Assembly: GCA_028565635.1 (NCBI GenBank)
Contig: JAOXYB010034051.1
Coordinates: forward strand, 1-14,140
DNA from: Phoronis ovalis
Taxonomy: Eukaryota; Phoronida; Phoronidae
Direction: 5' to 3'
Length of the DNA: 14,140 nt
The first letter of the stretch is position 1; every line of letters starts with the position of its first letter. Shown in pieces: positions 1 to 7,025 of the stretch. Below the pieces are notes generated by a model, which made no database searches, was not told where the DNA came from, and saw only the letters and a program-made list of their open reading frames with translations. The translations under genes and the position numbers were made by a program.

Positions 1-373
1 GTACATTTGACCATATGGCCCAAATTACAAGCCCCATTTATGGCAGTGGTCCTCGTGATCAATATCAATACAAATCATAATACAAATAATATTACCTTTC
101 CGTACTCATTCCTGTTTAACAAAGTATAGAAACTGCTCTTTACAATTCGATCGTACTCCATTACATGTGTGCTTAATTTGCACTTAATTTGCTGTGTCTG
201 AATACACCATGCAGAGGATGAAACATGACCCATCCCAAATTTTGACAAAACTTGCATGAAATAGCGGGTAAATCAACTGATGGATAAGACTATATTGGTT
301 TCTAAAGAATAAAAATCGTTCAAGCATAAAAACACTTTCTTCACATTTTTTTCACTTCTTTAAATCTATACAG
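1..373 (+). other. Upstream intron of MOXD1-like gene (partial)
   Basis: This ends in a long pyrimidine-rich tract and acceptor directly before the exon at 374. I found no supported coding exon here; the DOMON-encoding exons must lie left of the window. Confidence 0.6.
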
Positions 374-553
374 GAGGATACAGCTCGAATGATTTTTGCC
401 TGGAATGACGCGGATCCGGATGATTCAGAAACTCCATTATACCATGGTGCCACCCAGCGTGGAACAAAAAGTGTCTATCTTATAGAATATGGGAAAAGTC
501 AAGCGGGAAAACAACCAAACAATACAAAATCGTTTGACATACTCATCGGAAAT
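374..553 (+). CDS. MOXD1-like exon (end of DOMON domain)
   Basis: Sixty whole codons, phase 0 at both ends. A pyrimidine-rich acceptor ends in ctatacag and the donor is AAT|gtaaga. The exon encodes EDTARMIFAWND followed by the YHG and RGTKSV motifs typical of the DOMON end in DBH and MOXD1. The frame runs open past the donor to 652, but that part resembles nothing and is intron. Confidence 0.85.
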
Positions 554-3500
554 GTAAGATTTATTTTTGTAGCGATTATCTATCTAAACTTTATTTTATA
601 CCCTCACGTATTGATTTGTAATGAAGAACTAAATCTGTTAATTAATCTATAATGTGAGTATTTTTTTCGCATTATGTTTTTTGTCCGGCTGTTGCGGTGC
701 TCATTTTTGCATATTCCATATGAGATATAGCAAGTACGCACAAACATAACCACCTCTTTTTTAGTTCTAAATTTACTATGAGATGACTATAGTAAACTGT
801 TCTATTGCAACAGCTAGCAGAATACAAAATAGTGTGTCTGGGTAATAGTTTTGCATCTCTTTACTGTTATGACTTTAAGCTCTCAAGTGAGATAGATCTG
901 ACACCAATTTATTAGCCAATACGCTCATTTTCCTAGCTTTTTTGTTCAACTGAAATATCTCTTTATCTCTGTCTTTTATTGCGATTTCTTTCTCCTCTGA
1001 GACTTTCTTACTTTCCGCTTCCTTTTCTTGTATTACTTTATCTTTTTCTTTTATTATTCTTTCATAGCCATGCTCGGCTTTACTGAATTCAGTTTTAGCT
1101 TCTTCTAATTCTTTTTCAAGTAGATGAATTTTACTGGACATTTCACTTTGCATATTTATATACTGATGAGTCATATAAGCACTCACGTCTTTTAAATCTT
1201 CTGACTTTTCAGACAGTTTACTTTCCACGGCTTGAATCCGTATTTTCATATCGTAACGAGCAGATTGAGAACGACGAGCGACCTCCTTTCGAACAGCTAA
1301 CTGATCTTTTAAAGCTTTTATTTGATCTAAAGCTTTATTATATTGTTCCTGTAGTTCTTCTGTCTCGGCACAATTTTTATCCGTTCGCCGGTTGCGTTTT
1401 TTTTTTGCTACTGGACCTTTTTCAGACATGATACGTTGTTGCTTTGTTTTAAAGATTGAAAATGATCACATTAGAAGCTCATTATTTCGCATTAACAAAG
1501 AAATGACGTATTCTAAGAAAGATATGGATCGCACCCAAACCGATGGAGTATAAAATCCCGATGTGTATATTCAGATGGCGGAAACAAAGAGTAGTGATAG
1601 TTAATTTACATTGAATTTAAACCCTGTGCACTAACTTTGAAGGAGGGGTGGCCAACTCAATCAAATTTATAGTTACTATAGCAAGGTAGGATGTTCCCAG
1701 GGCTACCATTTGCATATACATTCATAACTTTGATATTATGATGTATGTACTTTCAGGTAAATATACCGGCAGATGATACCGTGTACATGTGCCGACTATT
1801 TCAAATACCTCACGTGGAAAAGAAACATCACTTAATTGGGGTCTGTATTATACAGTACTGTATTACTATAATATAATTAAGATATTGAAAAGGTAATTTA
1901 TATGCGTGTAATAATTATAAACCAGTCTTAAAGTTATAGCTGTCGTACTGAATATATATCCATAATTACAGGTGTTGCTTTTTAATCAACAAACAAAAAC
2001 TCTGCCTCTTGTTCACGCAATGTGATCTAATAACAAAACAGACATGTATTTTAGCTAATCTTTTTTACACATGCATTTTTACATATTTTTATACATTTGA
2101 TTTAATTCTCACAAATTGTATTCTAATTGAATGTTTATATTTATCACAGTTCTCAGCAATAATCGATAAAGAGAACATAGCAGCAGTGCATCACATGGTA
2201 TTATACGGATGTCATAAAAACTTGTCCCACATTGGTGAATACTCAGAAAAATGTTATAGTGATGATATGCCTGTGGACATGAAATCGTGTGACACGGTTA
2301 TGTTTGGATGGGCTGTAGGCATGAACGCATATGAATTACCGGACGTAACTGGACTCCCAGTAGGCGGAGAAAATGACATAAGTTTCCTGCTCTTGGAAAT
2401 ACATTACGATAATCCTCAGCTTCTCACTAGTAAGTATTTTGTTTGCGTTTTTTTTCAGCTGAAATTGACCTTACTAACAACTCGTGCTATCTAAATTATT
2501 CTCTATAATTTAAATAAATATGTAAATGCGTTCTGTGAATATGTTCGTTATGTATTGAATCAAATAAATGTCTTTACTCTGCTGAAGGTACAGTTTAAAG
2601 TAGTGAATAACGTTATATGCAAAGTTTAAAAATCAGGGAATAACCTTATAGGAGAATCTCCGAGATCTTTGTCCAAAGTAAAATGAAATTTGTTTATACA
2701 TGTGAGGCTGTAAGTATCTTTAACCAGTATCATTTACTAGGTAATTGGTTTGCATTGTTAAATTTTGTTTTAGCCATTCAAGATAATTCTGGTATTCGTA
2801 TGGCTTACACTTCTGAGCTTCGCCGTTACGATGCGGCAACTGCCACGGTTGGCGAGGTTATTTATTATCCACCAATGATTATCCCTCCCAATGCTGAGAA
2901 TTTTACCATAGAATCATACTGTTCTGGTGATTGCACCAAGGCAATGTTGCCACCTGAAGGAATAAACATATTTGCGAGTTTCTTACATACACATCTCTTA
3001 GGTACAGTAACTGAGCTACTATTACATTAGGCCATATTCTCCATAACTGTACATACAGAGATAGGTGTTTGCTTAAAGGTGGAAAACGTATTCGCATATT
3101 TAAATGAATTTATGCAATTCATACATACTACCCTATCAATAGCAACTATTGTTCCTTCTGTTAAAGAATTTTGTGAATTACATTTTGTTATGAAAGGATC
3201 TAGTGATAACGTCTAAATATTAAACTGTAAAAACTGAAGTTTTTTGGTTTCTTCTTTGAGCAGAGTAATATAAATGAAATGTAATAGTTGAGCTCATAGC
3301 GGAATTTAGAGATAACTGTATATTTTTTTCACTAAAGGTGCAAAGATATGGACAAAGCACGTTCGTAACGGCAAAGAGTTGCCCGAGATAGCACGAGATG
3401 ATCATTATGACTTCAATTTCCAACAATATCGACCATCGCCAACACACACTCGAGTTCTACCAGGAGATGATCTTATTACAACATGCGTATATAACTCCAA

Positions 3501-5328
3501 GAAAAGAACAAATGTCACATTTGTAAGTACATAGCGATTATGGTCAAGAATTTGCTAGATTTATTAATGGAAGTATTTTTTAGACCAACGTCCGTTGATG
3601 CGATGCTGTTGAGTCACTGATGCGATGTTTTACAGTATTTACAGTGTAATAAGTCTATCGAATTAAGTTGGAGCGTGGCTGTTGATTCTATTGCTCCTCG
3701 TCTCAGGATGGTAACCTATTTTTAGTTTAATTCGCCATTGTTTTTCATGATCAATATAGAACTTTGGTTGCTCGAATTATTGATGGTGATCATGAATTCT
3801 TTTCATTTTCAGAGTGGAAGTGGAACAAAAGACGAAATGTGCCTTAACTTCATATTTTACTACCCGAAAACGAAATTTTCCAAATGTGTATCGCTTACTC
3901 AAGATATTACACCTGTGTATAATTATGTCATAAAAAAGGCAATGTACGTATAACCCTTAATTCACCCAGTAAAAGAAAACACTAAACTTTCCGATATTTT
4001 GTTCCTTAGATACATTTTACTGTTTTTAAAAATGCAAGCCATTTGTTTTCTAGACAAAGTGCTACACTTCAAGGTTAACTACGCCTTAGCAACATCAATC
4101 ATACATACATTAATTGTTCTCCTGTGTTAACATGTAATGTCCACAGTGGTTCTAATTTCTATATGACAGGACTGGTGAAATACATATCGATCCTGAAGAT
4201 GCAAAAGATCAGAACAAAACCGTTTATCACTATCTAGATAGCATCTCATGGACAGAAAATGAAGTGGAGAAATTTCAGCAGGTTACATCCGGGTCCCATA
4301 GATATCGGGAGTACTGTGCCGCAAGCAAGGCAAATGTTGGAAGTGGTTGGGGAGCGGTAAGGGAACAAGCACTTTTCAGACAATTGTGGAAAAATATTTT
4401 CAAATCTATGAAGTCTGCTTTAGATTGTAGCATAGAATTACATTACAAAGTTGCTTAATGATTAAGTTATTTGCTTCATTTAAAAGTGCGAACTCGGAAA
4501 TTTCCTTTTCAAGAAAGGATGAATTTTAATACCCATTAGTATCTCCGTGTCATCATATTGTAGAATGTTATTTAAAAATGGCAGCCAATAGTATACGTCT
4601 GTTGTATATTGCATATATCTATTTTTTTTTAAACCTGAAATTGTGATGATATCCAAAGTTTGTCGGTGGTGTTTTTAACTAATTAAGTGGTTCTTCTCTG
4701 GCGGAATGAGGCACCTTTTGAAAAATCAGCCCACGGTAGTCGACGCATTTTCAGTCGAGGCGCAAATTATAATAGGTCTATAGTAAACTTGTCTGTCCGA
4801 TTAAAACTGTTGGACGCATTAAACTTTTTAAACTCCTAACCCAGATACACTGAAACGATCTGTTTTTTGGTCGGCGTACGTATGTTGCACTTTTTGTATG
4901 AAGATGAAAACTTTCCCTACATACGAATGTCAAAAATCAAGTATGTGCGTTAAGTCGTTTTACCCAAACGATATTTATTATTTAATAATTAAATAATGGC
5001 TGATTACGATAAAGGAAATAGGTGACGAAACATATTTTTTAAAACGAAGTTGACATCATTATGGTCCGAAATATGCTATTTTGACATGAGCCAAAAGATT
5101 TTAGATTTTAATCTGAAAAATTTTAATTTTTAAAAACTTTATTTAAATCATAAATATTGTTTTACTTTGCAGGTCCAGGACCATCGTCCGCGCATTGTCA
5201 TTGACGAACCGTATGTTATCCATGACGTGTGTGCCAAAGAAACAACGTCAAGTGGCACGTCATATAACACCACATTCCTACACATGCTTACAATCATATT
5301 AGTCCAGCATTTGTTGAAGTTGTTGTAA
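374..5328 (+). CDS. MOXD1-like: DBH-like copper monooxygenase (MOXD1 family), 3' eight exons, N-terminus outside window
   Basis: Predicted secretory-pathway copper type II ascorbate-dependent monooxygenase. The family (DBH, MOXD1, PHM) hydroxylates small substrates; the substrate here is unknown. Exons 374-553, 1757-1840, 2150-2429, 2774-3001, 3338-3522, 3813-3943, 4170-4356 and 5173-5328 join in phase into 476 codons plus stop. Residues 1-60 hold the end of the DOMON domain, with the family motif YHG..QRGTKSV. All six expected copper ligands are present: His102, His103 and His173 for the first copper, and His253, His255 (HTH) and Met328 (DEMC) for the second. Spacing is close to PHM and MOXD1. 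The sequons NLS, NFT, NVT, NKT and NTT fit a lumenal protein. Residues 460-476 are hydrophobic and follow a Ser/Thr/Gly-rich stretch, as in a membrane or GPI anchor and as in MOXD1. About 130 N-terminal residues are missing compared with human MOXD1. MOXD1 is favoured over true DBH because of the tail; the subfamily is inferred. Confidence 0.9.
554..1756 (+). other. Intron of MOXD1-like gene holding the nested antisense gene
   Basis: A 1203-base GT-AG intron between phase-0 exons. Apart from the antisense coiled-coil frame at 875-1429, the flanks 554-874 and 1430-1756 show no coding features. The stretch upstream of the nested ATG contains a CRE-like TGACGT (within 1503-1509) that could belong to its promoter, but this is weak. 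Confidence 0.7.
875..1429 (-). CDS. Coiled-coil protein, CCDC153/DRC12-like, nested antisense in an intron
   Basis: Single-exon frame of 184 codons with stop at 875-877. The ATG at 1427-1429 has A at -3. The protein starts with a basic stretch (VAKKKRNRR at 7-15) and is then almost entirely charged heptad-like coiled coil (about residues 22-170), rich in Lys, Glu, Gln and Leu. The block KDQLAVRKEVARR followed by IQAVESKLSEKSE and a YM..Q...MQ..M segment recalls CCDC153, now DRC12, a small dynein regulatory complex subunit of motile cilia; this match is from memory of the family and is tentative. The frame lies wholly within the intron 554-1756 of the monooxygenase gene, on the opposite strand. 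Minus-strand AATAAA sequences at 560-565 and 590-595 could end its transcript. It could be a retrocopy, but it is intact and I see no poly(A) tract or target-site repeats. Confidence 0.65.
   Translation of the reverse strand: MSEKGPVAKKKRNRRTDKNCAETEELQEQYNKALDQIKALKDQLAVRKEVARRSQSARYDMKIRIQAVESKLSEKSEDLKDVSAYMTHQYINMQSEMSSKIHLLEKELEEAKTEFSKAEHGYERIIKEKDKVIQEKEAESKKVSEEKEIAIKDRDKEIFQLNKKARKMSVLANKLVSDLSHLRA
1757..1840 (+). CDS. MOXD1-like exon (start of the copper monooxygenase N-terminal domain)
   Basis: Twenty-eight codons, phase 0 at both ends. It encodes a segment with TVYMCRLFQIP and EKKHHLIG that aligns with the Y.C..F.IP and K.H.I pattern preceding the first copper site in MOXD1. The acceptor is ctttcag. 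The donor GGG|gtctgt is weak but is the only GT that keeps the family alignment colinear with the next exon. Confidence 0.8.
2150..2429 (+). CDS. MOXD1-like exon (first copper site)
   Basis: Ninety-three codons plus one base. The acceptor is atcacag and the donor ACTA|gtaagt. It carries the His-His pair (AVHHMVLYGC) and the third ligand (LLEIHYDNP). Three cysteines (YGC, EKC, KSC) fit the disulfides of this domain. The frame is also open upstream to 2009, but that part is intronic. Confidence 0.9.
2774..3001 (+). CDS. MOXD1-like exon (second copper site, HxH)
   Basis: Starts by completing a split Thr codon and ends one base into a Gly codon (phase 1 at both ends). It encodes DNSGIRMAYTSELRRYDA, the sequon NFT, a Cys pair (SYCSGDC), and GINIFASFLHTHLLG with the two His ligands of the second copper. 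Confidence 0.9.
3338..3522 (+). CDS. MOXD1-like exon (C-terminal copper domain core)
   Basis: The acceptor is actaaag and the donor TTT|gtaagt. After the split Gly it encodes 61 residues including DDHYDFNFQQYR and LPGDDLITTCVYN, matching the D.DFNFQ and PGD.LIT.C.YN motifs of the family. Confidence 0.9.
3813..3943 (+). CDS. MOXD1-like exon (copper-ligand methionine)
   Basis: Forty-three codons plus two bases. The acceptor is cattttcag and the donor AAT|gtacgt. The motif DEMCLNFIFYYP supplies the Met ligand and the following YYP signature. The cysteine in KFSKCVS is also a family position. Confidence 0.88.
4170..4356 (+). CDS. MOXD1-like exon (post-catalytic region)
   Basis: Completes a split Met codon and encodes 62 residues, ending in phase 0 at GGAGCG|gtaagg. 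The acceptor is atgacag. This less conserved region after the catalytic core contains SISWTENEVEKFQQV, comparable to the F.WT...-type segment of MOXD1, and one cysteine (REYC). The frame stays open downstream to 4458, in the intron. Confidence 0.8.
4357..5172 (+). other. Last intron of MOXD1-like gene
   Basis: The longest plain intron of this gene (816 bases). It contains a near-palindromic AT stretch at 4977-4997 (8-bp arms) and a moderately GC-richer section around 4690-4890 that could be an old repeat, but no ends or coding sequence are recognisable. Confidence 0.5.
5173..5328 (+). CDS. MOXD1-like terminal coding exon
   Basis: The acceptor is tactttgcag. Fifty-one codons and the stop TAA at 5326-5328. 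It contains the family cysteine (HDVC), a Ser/Thr/Gly-rich spacer, an NTT sequon and a hydrophobic end (TFLHMLTIILVQHLLKLL) without a charged cytoplasmic tail. This suggests a GPI-attachment signal or a short anchor. Confidence 0.85.
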   Translation, partial: VQDHRPRIVIDEPYVIHDVCAKETTSSGTSYNTTFLHMLTIILVQHLLKLL

Positions 5329-5590
5329 CTATATATGCAACCATCTTTATACCGTTTGAGAAAATGAGTATGCCTATGGGTTAAGAGGAATTTATTTTTT
5401 GAAACATGAAATCAACACAGAAGTTAACCATAATGTGAAAAAAAGTTTTAGTATTTTCTTGCGCTTCTATTATGCTTCATGCTTTTGTTTATTTTTTGCA
5501 ATTTTTTTTCTTATATTATTGTGTATGTTTTTAAACTTTGACTAACACGTTTGAAATTTTGTTCAACAGTAAGATTTGATAATTATATTA

Positions 5591-5596
5591 AATAAA
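5591..5596 (+). other. Candidate polyadenylation signal of MOXD1-like gene
   Basis: AATAAA lies about 260 bases after the stop codon, ahead of the TA microsatellite. A second candidate, gaataaaaat, sits near 5838. Both are motif-only calls. Confidence 0.45.
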
Positions 5597-5618
5597 CGTA
5601 TTTTATGATAAAATTCTT

Positions 5619-5640
5619 TATATATATATATATATATATA
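5619..5640. repeat. (TA)11 microsatellite
   Basis: Eleven uninterrupted TA units, preceded by cttta and followed by cattataatt, in the convergent intergenic region. Confidence 0.95.
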
Positions 5641-6033
5641 CATTATAATTAGGTAATAATACAATACAATATTTCTACACTCAAGTATACATGTTACTAT
5701 GTAAACAATAGAACTTCAACACAATCATGGTACATATACTTGTTTTTGTATAATTATATAAAATTGTAGAATTTTAGAAGTTTTTGACAAATTTTTGTAT
5801 GAAGCGTGTGCTTTAAAAAATACTAGAATGATCATATGAATAAAAATATCTCTTATCATTAAAAAAGCAATGTAGACGTTGACACCTGTTCAAATTTTTC
5901 ACCTAATGAGATTTTTAAAACTGTAATTTAAATCTCTATTGGGATGAGTATTAGTAATTTGTACAACATATTTTGTTAAAGAATTATCTTACTGCTTGAC
6001 AACAGTTGTCCTTCACACTACGTCACTACGCCC

Positions 6034-6059
6034 TCCTTAGCGAGTGTCCTTAGCGAGTG
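6034..6059. repeat. 13-bp perfect tandem duplication
   Basis: The unit tccttagcgagtg occurs twice back to back (6034-6046 and 6047-6059). Confidence 0.95.
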
Positions 6060-6701
6060 ACTTGCAAGATCACAAAAAGAAATTTACAATGGACAAAACG
6101 ATGTAGGTGATCAAAAACATGTATAAGTAGGTCATTAATAAATATTATAATCTAATAAACCTTTCTCATGCATGCAAATCATGCGTGCATTCACAAGTAA
6201 TTATTGAAAATCTTCAAAATTAGAAATAAATGTTCTGTTTACAATGTGTTCCTGTTGTTAAGCGGTATAATATAATGTAATACATGTATAATCAGCCTGA
6301 TGTATAACACTCAATATTTTTTTTCTTTTCTACAACACTTGTTTCCGGATTTTTTAAAGTCAGATAAACCTGTATTTATAGTGTAACTTATTGGTAGTTG
6401 CATATGTTTTAAAAACAGAAGCTAGGGAATAAATCAACTGATGGAACAGCCGTAAGAAAGGATAAATGAATTACTACGAAGAAGTCGACTTCAGAGTGTA
6501 AAACTTTTTAGTTACTTTAATTTTCTAAACACTTGTAACGCATCGAAATCCAATTACATCAGCTCTGGTAGGCTTAAGAAACAACAAAATATATACATTC
6601 CAAGTAATTAGTTTTGTTTATAAAGAAATTTTGTATTTGGTTATTTTGGGTATTAAATATAGTAAAGCATAAATGGCATTAAAAAAAATTGTATAGCATT
6701 T

Positions 6702-7025
6702 TTAATTTAATTCAATTCTCCAAATAAAGAAAATAATGACTGTGACAATAGAAATACAAGATGGCCGACTTGAATCTGCTCCACCAATAATATCTCCTGC
6801 TGATCCTGGAAAGAATAACAAGTCCTGCACTATATGCACCGCTCCATTTGTGCATCCAATGTCACTTCTAGTAACAGTTGCTTGTAAATTGCGATATGAT
6901 ATTTTAAATACAGTTCCTTGCTTCCATACTGTTAAGATGCCATTTAGTGATGTATAATTTTTTTTCAATTCTATAATTTCGTCGAAAAATATTGACTCTT
7001 TGTCCACAATATGTCGCATCAGAAC
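6702..7025 (-). CDS. FAS1 domain C, fused exons b and c, with C-terminal anchor and stop
   Basis: The acceptor is tattttag. 107 codons and the stop TAA at 6702-6704. It starts VLMRHIVDKES (b-type), runs without interruption into TNGAVHIVQDLLFFPG (c-type), then a Gly/Ser linker and the hydrophobic segment ISIVTVIIFFIW with a five-residue tail. Confidence 0.92.
   Translation of the reverse strand, partial: VLMRHIVDKESIFFDEIIELKKNYTSLNGILTVWKQGTVFKISYRNLQATVTRSDIGCTNGAVHIVQDLLFFPGSAGDIIGGADSSRPSCISIVTVIIFFIWRIELN

Larger units (their letters stand above)
5329..6701. other. Convergent intergenic region between the two large genes
   Basis: AT-rich, tail-to-tail spacer of 1.37 kb. It should contain both 3' UTRs. 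The plus-strand signal is AATAAA at 5591. The best minus-strand candidate is the variant ATTAAA at 6516-6521, about 180 bases after the FAS1 stop. It also holds the TA repeat, a 13-bp tandem duplication at 6034-6059 and a perfect octamer ATGCAAAT at 6172-6179. No coding frame is supported. Confidence 0.6.

Noticed and set aside
1549-1555. TATAAAA upstream of the nested coiled-coil gene
   Set aside because: The box is oriented on the plus strand, opposite to that gene, and lies inside an intron; no start site supports it.
2903-3447. Two minus-strand open frames of 64 and 75 codons
   Set aside because: Antisense of well-supported monooxygenase exons.
6736-6957. Plus-strand open frame of 73 codons
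   Set aside because: Antisense of the terminal FAS1 exon; no independent coding features.
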